Positions 27,252 through 35,044 of a stretch of 64,000 nucleotides of DNA are shown here, piece after piece; position 1 is the first letter of the stretch, and each line of letters opens with the position of its first letter. This stretch comes from Nitrospinaceae bacterium (GTDB lineage: Bacteria > Nitrospinota > Nitrospinia > Nitrospinales > VA-1). A model generated the notes under the pieces. The model worked only from the letters and a program-made list of their open reading frames with translations. It made no database searches and was not told the origin of the DNA. The stretch is from NCBI GenBank assembly GCA_029261595.1, contig JAJDAZ010000056.1:62001-126000 (forward strand). The letters are read 5' to 3'. The translations under genes and the position numbers were made by a program.

Positions 27252-27677
27252 TTACGGGTCCGGGTAGAGGCGAACCGGGCGAATGTATCCTTGAGAAAAA
27301 TCCTGATCGAATCCCTGCGCAATCCCGCTGGCATAATTAAAATAGAACGCCGCCTGCTGGTCAAAGGGAAGGCACCAGGAGCTATTGCCGCCGCCCGGAG
27401 CAAATGCGGGGTCGAGGTGAAGTTCCTGTTTCGATCTCCCGATAATCATGCTTTCGGGAGAATATAGTTTTTCGATTTCTTCTCTCTCCGCGATGCGCCA
27501 GTCGTGAAACCCCAGATAATCTTTTTTATTCAAATCATCCACAAAGCTCAACGCTTCCTGGAAGGTCAGCCAATCCTGCTCGATGGCCCAGGAGTCCTCT
27601 CTGGCCCAGATCAGACCGGACTCATTATCCAGGACCATGCCATTATTCTGATCTACAAATCTCGTTTCTTTATTCAT
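27252..27677 (-). CDS. DUF1566 (Lcl C-terminal-like) protein
   Basis: A 141-residue protein with the DUF1566 pattern: FVDQNNGMVLDNESGLIWARE, then WLTFQEALSFVDDLN, the GFHDWRIAEREE signature, an SSWCLPF-type aromatic strand and a final GYIRPVRL. In larger surface proteins this domain is C-terminal and may resemble a C-type-lectin-like fold; its function is not settled. Here it is a free domain without signal peptide. I preferred the ATG (MNKETRF) to an upstream TTG. A second DUF1566 protein occurs at 57992-58414. Confidence 0.8.
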   Translation of the reverse strand: MNKETRFVDQNNGMVLDNESGLIWAREDSWAIEQDWLTFQEALSFVDDLNKKDYLGFHDWRIAEREEIEKLYSPESMIIGRSKQELHLDPAFAPGGGNSSWCLPFDQQAAFYFNYASGIAQGFDQDFSQGYIRPVRLYPDP

Positions 27678-27795
27678 TTCGGTACGTTCTGTTAAATTCT
27701 CGTAAGGTGGAAGAAAACCTTTTAATAATAAAAACAACGTCTATAATACGCTTTCATTATTCAGACGATATTTTATATAAAAATTAATTTTTCAC

Positions 27796-28419
27796 ATGCT
27801 AAAACAAATCCTCGCCACTTTCACCCTTTTTGTATTATTCACCGGGGTTCTCTTCATAAAATTTGACGCCCCAGCCTGGGGAAATCCGAACCTTGTTGCC
27901 ATGGGAACATTTGCTTCCATGCAAATGGTGACGGCTGAGCCGGGTGGACCCTGCGGCGAGAAAGTTCGGCCAGCGAAATATTATTCAGATGCCTCTTTAT
28001 ACTCTCTCATTGCCGGATTTATTCTGGTTTTCGGAGGGATTTTTACGGATAAAAAAGCTCTGAAACTGGGGGTCTGGATTTTAGCGGTATTTCCTTTTGC
28101 TTTCTGGATCTATATCAATTATTTCATTGATTTTCAACACACTCAAAAAATATCGTTTGCCTATGATACGGTCGCGGAAAACACTCTGGCGAATATTGCG
28201 GAAGCTCAGGACAGATATAAATCCGAACAGGACACCTTTATTAAAGATTTAAACCAATTGTATTCCCATATGGCAGGGTCGCATGGCATCGACGAATGCG
28301 TGAAAATTTTGAAGATAGAGGCCAAGTGGGATTATTGGATAGCCCATGCAAAACATGTCTCCAGCCCCGATAAGGTGATTTGGGACAGTCGCACCGGAAG
28401 CTCCCTCAAAAAAGGCTGA
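27796..28419 (+). CDS. Membrane protein with pilin-like C-terminal domain, unknown
   Basis: A 207-residue protein with hydrophobic segments at about 5-25, 66-84 and 92-111, separated by a short loop containing GGPCGEK. The C-terminal part (about 130-207) has the look of a type IV pilin or pseudopilin head: an amphipathic helix AENTLANIAEAQDRYKSEQDTF, then short strands ending in a WDSRTG turn. No prepilin peptidase site is present, so it is not a pilin itself. There is no clear ribosome site. Function unknown; it stands alone between convergent/divergent neighbours. Confidence 0.65.
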   Translation: MLKQILATFTLFVLFTGVLFIKFDAPAWGNPNLVAMGTFASMQMVTAEPGGPCGEKVRPAKYYSDASLYSLIAGFILVFGGIFTDKKALKLGVWILAVFPFAFWIYINYFIDFQHTQKISFAYDTVAENTLANIAEAQDRYKSEQDTFIKDLNQLYSHMAGSHGIDECVKILKIEAKWDYWIAHAKHVSSPDKVIWDSRTGSSLKKG

Positions 28420-28513
28420 CGACAAATCTGCGGTTGACAGTCCAGCGAATTGAGCCTGGGGCCATCATGCCTTTTTGGGAACGGGCTGGAAACTTTTTGT
28501 TTAATTTAAGGTT

Positions 28514-29098
28514 TTATTTTTTTGCGAACTGGCGAATGTAGAGAACCAACTGCCACACCTGTTTGTCGCTTAACGCCCCGAAAGACGGCATCGGGGTCCC
28601 CGGAGATCCATTTTTGACGATCCAATAAATCTGACCGTCCGAGATATCTTCCATCGTGTAGTAACAGGTGAAATTACGAGGCTTGGGTTGCAATCGCTCA
28701 AAAATAATGCCCAGCCCATCGCCATCGAATCCGTGACATACCTTACAGGCCGTGGGACGCGCATCGATTTTAAACAACGTCTCCCCGGCTCTCAGGTTTT
28801 CAGGTGTGGGATCGAGAGGGTTGGTCATTCCCTGGAACGCTTCTGGCGCTTGAGGCGTGTTTCTCTGTTGAGGACAAATTCCCGGATTCTCGCCATTATC
28901 AAGGTCAAGGATATCGTGTCCGCCGGCCTTATGCTCCACCTTTCGGATCCCATCCCTAAAATCAGGATCCTGTGGGCTCGATAAAATTTCATGGTGGTTA
29001 TTATTTTTCGACTCGTGGGAAAATAATTGCGGTGCATTTACCAGAAATAATAAAACGATGACTAGAAATACTAACAAACTAGACTTTATATTTAACAT
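28514..29098 (-). CDS. Exported monoheme cytochrome c
   Basis: A 194-residue protein with a long N-terminal hydrophobic signal or anchor (about 5-27), a polar linker of 75 residues with several His, and a C-terminal class I cytochrome c domain. The heme motif is CKVCH (Cys 118, Cys 121, His 122) and the probable axial Met is in GTPMPSFG about 45 residues later. It is the last gene of the DUF1538-DUF1538-PII-CBS cluster, 51 bp after the CBS gene, so co-transcription is likely. It would carry electrons in the periplasm. Partner unknown. Confidence 0.88.
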   Translation of the reverse strand: MLNIKSSLLVFLVIVLLFLVNAPQLFSHESKNNNHHEILSSPQDPDFRDGIRKVEHKAGGHDILDLDNGENPGICPQQRNTPQAPEAFQGMTNPLDPTPENLRAGETLFKIDARPTACKVCHGFDGDGLGIIFERLQPKPRNFTCYYTMEDISDGQIYWIVKNGSPGTPMPSFGALSDKQVWQLVLYIRQFAKK

Positions 29099-29149
29099 TA
29101 TAATTTCCTATCCAGACCACTATTTATGAGATTCTCTACTTAAATCAGC

Positions 29150-29545
29150 TTACCCTTGATCCCAATGCTTGACAATCCCGTTGAGTGAAATCATTCCGAT
29201 CACTGCATCATTCTCCAGCACCGTGGCGTAGGATACTTTGAAATTGGTTAAATGCCTTGCGGCGTAGGGCAGGGGCATGTTTGGCGGAACGCTGAGAACC
29301 GGCTTGGTCATGATTTCGTAAACATGGGTTTCATGGAGTTTTCGTCTGTGTCCAATGACTTTCCGGGCAATGTCTCTGCGCGTCATGATTCCATAGACAT
29401 CCATCTCGGATCTTGGCTCTATGAGGATGGCATTAAAATTTTTCTGGTTCATCATCTCCAAAGCCTCCGAAACTTTGGTGATGCCTTCAATTTGTAAAAA
29501 ATCAGCCATCATAATGTCCCGAACCGATTGGTAGTTTGTCATCAA
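29150..29545 (-). CDS. CBS-domain pair protein
   Basis: A 131-residue protein made of two CBS motifs (about 8-62 and 75-128), with the conserved GIMTRRDI at the end of the first and VIGMISLNGIV at the end of the second. Such Bateman modules bind adenosine nucleotides (AMP, ADP, ATP, SAM) and often control channels or transporters. It lies 6 bp after the PII-like gene and behind two DUF1538 membrane-protein genes, so it probably gates or senses for that transporter. ATG start with only a weak ribosome site, consistent with coupling to the gene before it. Confidence 0.9.
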   Translation of the reverse strand: MMTNYQSVRDIMMADFLQIEGITKVSEALEMMNQKNFNAILIEPRSEMDVYGIMTRRDIARKVIGHRRKLHETHVYEIMTKPVLSVPPNMPLPYAARHLTNFKVSYATVLENDAVIGMISLNGIVKHWDQG

Positions 29546-29551
29546 AATCTC

Positions 29552-29899
29552 CTAAAAATAATTTTGCTTTGCGTCTTTTTCCATCGTTGGAAGCTGACTT
29601 TCCAATCCGATGGCGCGGTCAACGACCCAGGAAAAAGCAATTCCGTTGCCTTTTTCATCGAGATGCCCGGCCTTGTGAATAGCGTCCATGATGTCGCTGG
29701 ATTTAAAATCTTCAACCAGAAATAGGAGCATGTCTTTTTGCGCTTCCATCGTCAAACCAAAAAAGGATTTGTGCTCGTGAATCCCTTCTCCCCGGGCATT
29801 TAAAATCGTGACTCCGGTAGCGCCCGCTTTTTTGGCCGCATTGATGACTTCTTCCTGATAATCGTCGTTGACCAAAGCAAGAATAACTTTAAAACGCAT
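29552..29899 (-). CDS. PII-like regulatory protein (DUF1538-associated)
   Basis: A 115-residue protein with the ferredoxin-like PII fold: MRFKVILALV (strand 1), EEVINAAKKAGATGVTIL (helix and strand 2), a T-loop-like segment ARGEGIHEHKSFFG, then MLLFLVED and IMDAIHKAGHLDEKGNGIAFSWVVDRAIGL. The usual Tyr 51 and uridylylation motif of GlnB are absent, so it belongs to the PII-like group, not GlnB/GlnK. Such proteins bind nucleotides and sometimes bicarbonate or metals to control transporters. AAAGGAAA precedes the chosen ATG; a TTG seven codons upstream is less likely. Context points to control of the DUF1538 pair. Confidence 0.85.
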   Translation of the reverse strand: MRFKVILALVNDDYQEEVINAAKKAGATGVTILNARGEGIHEHKSFFGLTMEAQKDMLLFLVEDFKSSDIMDAIHKAGHLDEKGNGIAFSWVVDRAIGLESQLPTMEKDAKQNYF

Positions 29900-29929
29900 T
29901 GGGTTGATTTCCTTTAACAAAATTAAACA

Positions 29930-30742
29930 TTATTTTGACCTTAGGGAACGATTGTCAAGCCACTGGCCGATCATAGCATAGGCCAAAACTGCGATGATAG
30001 GGAAAAGGGATGCAAATGCAATGAGCCCAAAACCGTCCATAATTGGAGATCGGCCCGGAACATTTGACGCCAGCCCGATTCCCAATGCGGCAAGAACGGG
30101 GACGGTGACGGTGGATGTGGTCACCCCTCCGGTATCATAAGCCAGGGGAACGATTGTCTTGGGCGCAAACACGGTTTGGATAATTAGAAACAAGTAGCCG
30201 AACGCGATGTAAAGATACAGAGGGGTTCCCATGATAATTCGGTAGGCTCCAAGCGTCACTCCGAATCCCACTCCAAATGCCACGGCGACCCGTAGTCCCC
30301 ATTCTGAAACCGCTCCCGTAGACATCTCTCTGGCTTTGATTGATACAGCGATCAAAGCAGGTTCCGCAAGCGTGGTGGAAAATCCAATGGTGAAGGCAAA
30401 AATGTAAATCCAGGTAAAAAGAGAAGGGTCGACCGGACCTGACGATAAAAATGAACTGGCGGCTTCTTCATTGCCTTTGGTAAGAAACATGGGGTCCGTC
30501 AATTGCTCTGCCATTCTGGTTCCAATCGGGAAAACACATTCTTCTAATCCAACGATAAAAATAGCCAGTCCAATCACCACCAGAAAAAGACCGAACAAAA
30601 TCTGTTTGAGGTGTGGGATTTTCTTCCGGAGAATTATGGCTTGGAAAAAAAGAAGAACCAGCAGAATGGGCAAAATATCAATCAGGGTGCTTTTTAAAGA
30701 AGTCTGAAGAAGTTCTAACAGGCCGGTTTCCTGGGACATCAT
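29930..30742 (-). CDS. DUF1538 membrane protein, second subunit
   Basis: A 270-residue polytopic membrane protein with about seven hydrophobic segments. It carries both DUF1538 hallmarks: FTIGFSTTLAEPALIA in mid-protein and AYDTGGVTTSTVTVPVLAALGIGLA, followed by the PIMDGFGLIAFASLFPI helix. It is paired with a paralog immediately upstream and starts inside an ATGA overlap with that gene's stop, so the two are made together. I recall a report of a paired DUF1538 system (UmpAB, Halomonas) acting as a two-component Na+(Li+,K+)/H+ antiporter; transfer of that role here is inference. A second ATG one codon later is possible. Confidence 0.85.
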   Translation of the reverse strand: MMSQETGLLELLQTSLKSTLIDILPILLVLLFFQAIILRKKIPHLKQILFGLFLVVIGLAIFIVGLEECVFPIGTRMAEQLTDPMFLTKGNEEAASSFLSSGPVDPSLFTWIYIFAFTIGFSTTLAEPALIAVSIKAREMSTGAVSEWGLRVAVAFGVGFGVTLGAYRIIMGTPLYLYIAFGYLFLIIQTVFAPKTIVPLAYDTGGVTTSTVTVPVLAALGIGLASNVPGRSPIMDGFGLIAFASLFPIIAVLAYAMIGQWLDNRSLRSK

Positions 30743-31482
30743 GAAACTCCTAGAGCAAACATGCCATATAGCAGAACAAATAATATAGGGGTGAGACTCG
30801 CCAGGGCGATCAGGCCGAAGCCATCAGACATGGGGTTTCTGCCCTTGATGGCGACTGCAAGGCCGATCCCCAGCGCAGTCACGAGGGGAACGGTGATGGT
30901 GGATGTCGTGATCCCGCCGGAGTCATAGGCGATACCTATGATCTGTTCCGGGGCAAAATAGGTGGTGAGCACGATCAATCCATATCCCGTGAGAATAAAC
31001 CAGATCAACGGCCATCCTTTGATGATTCTTAGCACCCCAATGGCAGTTGCCAGCCCAACCGCACTGGCGACGGTCAGGCGTAAACCGTAAACAAAAAATG
31101 AAATTGAGGAGTCATCCGATGAAATCGATCCAGAGTCGGCGGCCAGGTTCCCCGCTTTACTGGCAATGATGGTCAGGGCGGGTTCTGCGATGGTGGTTGA
31201 AAAACCCAGGGTGAATCCAAACAGCAGGAGCCAGAACACATTTCCCTTTTGCGCGAATTGATTGGCTATTCCTTCCCCAAGAGGAAATAAAGCATTTTCA
31301 AGACCCATGATAAAGAGAAACAAGCCGATGATGACCAGACCGATTCCCATGATGGTCTGTTCCAGGTGAGGAAACGGTTTCTGAATGACGAAGGTCTGAA
31401 AAATGAAGATGACTAATAAAAGAGGAAAAATGTCAAAGATGACAGATAGAAATCGTTTGAATAGAATTTTCAGGACGGTCAT
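30739..31482 (-). CDS. DUF1538 membrane protein, first subunit
   Basis: A 247-residue polytopic membrane protein, paralog of the next gene. The same two signature helices are present: FTLGFSTTIAEPALTIIA and AYDSGGITTSTITVPLVTALGIGLA, then NPMSDGFGLIALASLTPI. The conserved small/polar residues (Ser-Thr-Thr, Glu-Pro, Asp-Ser-Gly-Gly, Thr-Ser-Thr) on both re-entrant-looking segments resemble ion-coordinating motifs of transporters. It is the first gene of a five-gene minus-strand cluster with a PII-like protein, a CBS pair and a monoheme cytochrome. The upstream 216 bp hold its promoter and a short coding repeat on the other strand. Confidence 0.85.
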   Translation of the reverse strand: MTVLKILFKRFLSVIFDIFPLLLVIFIFQTFVIQKPFPHLEQTIMGIGLVIIGLFLFIMGLENALFPLGEGIANQFAQKGNVFWLLLFGFTLGFSTTIAEPALTIIASKAGNLAADSGSISSDDSSISFFVYGLRLTVASAVGLATAIGVLRIIKGWPLIWFILTGYGLIVLTTYFAPEQIIGIAYDSGGITTSTITVPLVTALGIGLAVAIKGRNPMSDGFGLIALASLTPILFVLLYGMFALGVS

Positions 31483-31566
31483 GCAAAGATCTTGTGATCA
31501 GGAGATGAGTAAGAAGACTCGAAGGGGACCCTCCAATTGCTCCCAATCATCGGAGGGACAAAGAGT

Positions 31567-31653
31567 ATACCGAAATGGAAATTAAAAACCAAGCAATAAT
31601 GAGATGCCGGATTAAGCGACGGGTGGAAATTTTAATCGCAATGTGTGCGTGAA
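31567..31653 (+). repeat. Diverged direct repeat, copy A (short coding fragment)
   Basis: The first 70 bases match 33220-33289 at roughly three of four positions. In one frame copy A encodes a 25-codon ORF (ATG at 31576, stop 31651) containing EIKNQAIM and KRxVE, the same peptide as copy B. Several differences are synonymous (ATT/ATC, GCA/GCT, CGA/CGG), which suggests both derive from a translated sequence. It lies in the spacer upstream of the DUF1538 genes. Confidence 0.6.
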
Positions 31654-31698
31654 ATGAATCTGGATGAGAGGTGGGGGAGAGGCTATAAATGGATAGAT

Positions 31699-32949
31699 TT
31701 ACTTATAGACGGGTTCAGCCGGTAACTTTGAACCCAACTTTCCTGACAGATCCATACCGCCGATGGTGTTTGCCAGTTTGAGGGCATTTCCTCGGCTGGC
31801 CGATGCCATCAAATATTTTGCTTCGGGAATATCTTTTATAAGTTCAAGAACGGCTTTTGCATTTTCCGCACGTTTATTCTGGGCATGGGTGTATTTCGAT
31901 TCATTTGATTTTGACATGGCCTGCTTTGCGGAAACCAGCGCCGCCGCATGACCGATCACAAACAACTCCGCTTTTTCCGCTTCAGTCATTACCTTGTTGG
32001 TTTCCGGTTCTTCCGGGGTGTATCGGTGCCGAAGGGTCCCCTGGGAGTATTTCAGTACTTCAAAATCCGGGTTGATCGGATGACCGGCTCCCAGCATTTT
32101 TGCCAATACGTCGCCCGTGAGGTCAGGATGCGCCAACCCGTGGCAGGTCATGCAATTTTCTGCCACCTGGTATTTCCTGTCTGGCCAAATGAGGCCTGCC
32201 TCGGCTGACTTCTTGATTCTTAGTTCTTTATGGGCCGGAGTTTCATTCATCCGGTTTATGCCTTCTCCACCATAGTTGTCGTGGAGAGTCAGCCATTCCG
32301 AGGAAGCGCCGTGGCAACTCTCGCAGGAAGTCCCGGATTTAGCCATTGGTTTAGCCGCAGCATGTTCCTGCACCATGGTGTAATGGCAAAGGATACAAGT
32401 TTTATTTTTTTTCATGCGTCTGGCCCCACCCACGGCCTTTAGAATCCTTTTCGGGGAGGGTTTGGCGGAATCCCCGGGTTCCCTGTGCGCGGTGCGAAAG
32501 GAAGTGTAGTGCCTGGTACGTTGCCAAATATTAAACTCCCTTTCGTGGCACTCTTTACAAACTTTTGCCCCATTGAAAATTAATTTTGCGTCAACTTTCA
32601 AGTTTTTAGAAGGATGATCGGGTTGGTGATCCACCTGGGCAACTTGGAGGGGAGTAAAAGAATTTCTTTCGTTAATGAAAAATGGACTTGACGGGTCAGT
32701 GGAGTGGTTGACTTTTATAAGTCCTAGGGTTCTGTATTGAAAAAGAAGCTTCTGATTTTTGGGTGCATGGGATATCAAGCCCACATCTTCTTCTACATTG
32801 TCCTGGTAATCTGTAGGCACCCGGATTTCTGTGGCGATTGAAATCAGAGTTATAAGAATCAGAACAGAAATAAAATTTAATACTGGAAAAATATTTTTCA
32901 CAGGGCTATTCACTGTTTGGTTTGCAAAAAAATCGATCCAATTGATCAT
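31699..32949 (-). CDS. Tetraheme cytochrome c, cytochrome c554 family
   Basis: A 416-residue protein (from the preferred ATG, MINWIDFF) with one N-terminal membrane segment (about 20-40) that serves as a signal or anchor. A 90-residue linker is followed by four CxxCH heme motifs: CKECH, CILCH, CESCH and CMTCH at about residues 131, 185, 209 and 266. Additional His residues in the spacer regions could be distal ligands. The heme count, spacing and the first motif's KVCKECH context fit the cytochrome c554/c' family known from ammonia oxidisers and many respiratory chains. After the hemes comes an Ala/Lys-rich helical C-terminus of about 120 residues. It lies 216 bp upstream of the DUF1538 operon on the same strand. 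Confidence 0.85.
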   Translation of the reverse strand: MINWIDFFANQTVNSPVKNIFPVLNFISVLILITLISIATEIRVPTDYQDNVEEDVGLISHAPKNQKLLFQYRTLGLIKVNHSTDPSSPFFINERNSFTPLQVAQVDHQPDHPSKNLKVDAKLIFNGAKVCKECHEREFNIWQRTRHYTSFRTAHREPGDSAKPSPKRILKAVGGARRMKKNKTCILCHYTMVQEHAAAKPMAKSGTSCESCHGASSEWLTLHDNYGGEGINRMNETPAHKELRIKKSAEAGLIWPDRKYQVAENCMTCHGLAHPDLTGDVLAKMLGAGHPINPDFEVLKYSQGTLRHRYTPEEPETNKVMTEAEKAELFVIGHAAALVSAKQAMSKSNESKYTHAQNKRAENAKAVLELIKDIPEAKYLMASASRGNALKLANTIGGMDLSGKLGSKLPAEPVYK

Positions 32950-33216
32950 CTGTTTATGAGCAGATGTGTTGAAATTGCACAGAATTCGTTTATTCAAAAT
33001 GCCAGTGTTTTGTCACGATTTTGTTAAGATCAGGTCACGATCTTATTGAGAAATATTAGATCTTCGCCATTCCGACGTTTTCCGGTAAAACCCAACCGCT
33101 TACACGCTCAAGGGGTCTCTTTGGTGGGTTCAAGCGTCCTGCTGAAAAGGCCTATAAATAGTCCTGAGGCAGGATTAGGGGAAATGTGTGAAAGCAAAGG
33201 AAGGTCAAAAAGGCAG

Positions 33217-33339
33217 ATGTATACTCAATTGGAAATCAAAAACCAAGCTATAATGCATTTTCAGAATAAGCGGCAGGTGGAAACTTTCAACGGACAGAAT
33301 GATAACGGAGTCACTCAGTTATGGATGATGAAGAGCTGA
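33217..33339 (+). CDS. Possible short leader ORF before the LRR gene (repeat copy B)
   Basis: A 40-codon ORF (MYTQLEIKNQAIM...) whose first 25 codons match copy A at 31567-31653 in both DNA and protein. AAGG motifs lie shortly before the ATG. It overlaps the start of the LRR gene by 19 nt in another frame, so translation of it could be coupled to that gene. It may be a genuine small peptide, or the remains of a larger duplicated gene. Evidence is the conserved reading frame only. Confidence 0.35.
   Translation: MYTQLEIKNQAIMHFQNKRQVETFNGQNDNGVTQLWMMKS
33220..33289 (+). repeat. Diverged direct repeat, copy B
   Basis: Partner of the repeat at 31567-31636, in the same orientation and about 1.65 kb away, on the other side of the tetraheme cytochrome gene. 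The central block AAAAACCAAGC is identical and the reading frame is kept. Confidence 0.6.
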
Positions 33340-33833
33340 ACACAGATAAAATCCTTGAAATATTTTATTCCACCAAAGGAGGAATCGATAAGGTCAACGC
33401 GGCGATTGACGCAAAGCTGAGGCCAAACCCGAACCGTTCGTTATCGTTATTTGATAAGTTTGTCGCGGCCCGTATTCAATTAAATCCAAAAGTATTAAAA
33501 CTGGTGGCCATGGAAATCACCGCATTGGAGGTGATTTATTTGAGTCAGCAGACCAGCCTGCAACAGCTTGAAGTTCTGGACCTGCGCAAAAACGGTTTCG
33601 GGGACGTGGGATTGGACGCTATTGCCCATTCGGCTATATTTTCAAATTTAAAGGAATTGGACCTCAGGAGCAACTTGATCACGCGTCTTGGGATGGAATC
33701 GCTGGCTAAAACCCAGGTACTCAACAAGCTGGAAAAACTGGATTTAAGAATAAATAAAATGGGCAAACGATGGGAAGAAAAACTGCCGGAAACTGGGAAC
33801 TTTCCTCGACTGACCCAACTAAGAGTTTTGTGA
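33321..33833 (+). CDS. Leucine-rich-repeat protein (ribonuclease-inhibitor type)
   Basis: A 170-residue protein without signal peptide. After an N-terminal helical region (about 1-75) come three or so LRRs of the RI type with the pattern LxxLDLRxNxxxxxGxxxLA: LEVLDLRKNGFGDVGLDAIA, LKELDLRSNLITRLGMESLA and LEKLDLRINKMG. Such short LRR proteins mediate protein-protein contacts. ACGGAG lies about 10 nt upstream of the ATG. It is preceded by a short overlapping ORF. No partner can be inferred. Confidence 0.8.
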   Translation: MDDEELNTDKILEIFYSTKGGIDKVNAAIDAKLRPNPNRSLSLFDKFVAARIQLNPKVLKLVAMEITALEVIYLSQQTSLQQLEVLDLRKNGFGDVGLDAIAHSAIFSNLKELDLRSNLITRLGMESLAKTQVLNKLEKLDLRINKMGKRWEEKLPETGNFPRLTQLRVL

Positions 33834-33860
33834 AAAAAATTTCCTGGTGGAATGGAGCCG

Positions 33861-34172
33861 TTAGATAATGGTTTTGTCTTTTTCATCCTGAATTTTCTGG
33901 ACCATTTTTTTTGCAATTTCATCGGCTTTTATCTGATAGGTTCCCTGCTCAAGAATATCGCGAAATTTACTGACCAGTTGATCCCGAATCTGCCCGGGCG
34001 GTTTGGCCTCGCCGGTAACCGGGGAAGACGGACCCGGCTTATGCGATAGGGTCACGCGATCGCTGGGAGACGGAGCTTCGGCTTGCGTCAGGGGAGGGGT
34101 GACGGGCCTGGCAGGCGGTTTTTTGGCGGCGTCGGTCCGGGTTATTTTATTTGTGGGGTCTAATTCGGGCAT
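33861..34172 (-). CDS. FlgM-like anti-sigma-28 factor
   Basis: A 103-residue protein with an unstructured, Pro/Lys-rich N-terminal half (about 1-60, including SDRVTLS) and a helical C-terminus IRDQLVSKFRDILEQGTYQIKADEIAKKMV. This matches the FlgM family, in which the C-terminal helices bind the flagellar sigma factor FliA and the 'G-T-Y-x-(I/V)-(D/K)-x-x-x-(I/V)A' turn is conserved. No flagellar gene is present in the window, so the assignment rests on sequence pattern alone. GGA lies 6 nt before the ATG. Confidence 0.7.
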   Translation of the reverse strand: MPELDPTNKITRTDAAKKPPARPVTPPLTQAEAPSPSDRVTLSHKPGPSSPVTGEAKPPGQIRDQLVSKFRDILEQGTYQIKADEIAKKMVQKIQDEKDKTII

Positions 34173-34717
34173 CTGATTCCAAGTGGTGGAATGATATAAG
34201 GGAGTGTCATTGGGCCAGACCAGTTGTTCCGGTTGGAATCACATCCAAAAAGATTTTTACCCCTTGATGGGTGAATCCAATGCTGTCCGGGCTTGGCTGT
34301 TTGGTGCAAGCGAGGAAATTTCTGGCGGTGCGGAGAGATAAAGCTGAAGTAAGACAAGATGGATTTCCTCCCTGAAATTGATATCGCTACAGGTTTCTGA
34401 ATTGCCTCAATTCCTGAAAAATTGAGTAACCTGTTGATCAATCTTCCTGATTGACCCATGTATAAATTTGCGGTTTTTATGGAAGATTCTTGAGTGTTTT
34501 CGACAAATAAATCATTGAAAAATCAGAATATTATGGAAAACATGGTTTATCCGGCTTTTTTGGGGAAAAATAACCGGCGAATTGCGGAAAGGGCCGATTT
34601 ATTTTCTAAAATTTTTTCCTGCGGGGTCATTTGCCGAAAAACCGGGGCACTTGATTAATATTGCTTTACCGATAATTATATGGTAATATAAAAACAATGA
34701 GTTACCTCCCGTTAGCG

Positions 34718-34762
34718 GACCCGCTTGTGAGGTCGGATACTCCCCCGCCTCTCAAGCGGGTC
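34718..34762 (+). ncRNA. Strong hairpin, candidate structured RNA
   Basis: GACCCGCTTG (34718-34727) pairs perfectly with CAAGCGGGTC (34753-34762); after one mismatch four further pairs (GAGG/CCTC) follow, leaving a 15-16-base loop. No T run follows, so it is not a simple terminator. AT-rich DNA with a TATGGTAATAT segment precedes it and could include a promoter. Candidate small RNA, attenuator or palindromic repeat. Confidence 0.35.
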
Positions 34763-34859
34763 TTGTGCTTTGGCCTCTTTTCCTGAGAAAATTCCCTTAT
34801 AAATTTATCTTATTGCTTACTCAGAAGTTTTTATTTTGTGGGGGCGTTTTGTCCTGGTC

Positions 34860-35010
34860 AGGCGAGGCGTCAGAACGGTGAAGGCGGGCAAAGGTTTTCA
34901 TAGCACCGCCCACCCAGGGAGCAGGGGTGATTCTTCCCTTGAGATTTAGGCATGAGACTCCAACCCACCGGTGATCCCTAAGGTGGAGAAATCCCTTCCC
35001 TGAACGAATC
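34860..35010. other. GC-rich structured segment, possible ncRNA or repeat remnant
   Basis: Several short stems are visible (GGCGG/CCGCC over 34883-34910, CCACC/GGTGG over 34965-34986), and base composition differs from the flanking AT-rich DNA. On the minus strand an open frame of about 40 codons reads through it (starting near MKTFARLHRS), with no convincing ribosome site. I cannot match it to a known riboswitch: it lacks the glycine, TPP, cobalamin and SAM core motifs. Confidence 0.3.
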
Positions 35011-35044
35011 TCAGGAAATCATGTAATCTGCAAAATTATTTTTG

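Larger units (their letters stand above)
34173..35044. other. 870-bp gene-free region with structured segments
   Basis: No ORF in either strand has a ribosome site and coding character. The first 500 bp are AT-rich and featureless apart from scattered short repeats. From about 34718 the DNA becomes GC-richer and contains strong inverted repeats (described separately), which suggests a non-coding RNA or a mobile-element remnant. Confidence 0.5.

Noticed and set aside
34160-34459. 99-codon minus-strand frame upstream of flgM-like gene
   Set aside because: No ribosome site and no coding bias. It overlaps the flgM-like start.
34950-35030. Possible glycine riboswitch because of GAATCTCAGG
   Set aside because: The GAGA...CTCAGG resemblance is not backed by the conserved CGAAGGGGCAA-type core or the GGACAGAG tail, and no glycine gene is adjacent.
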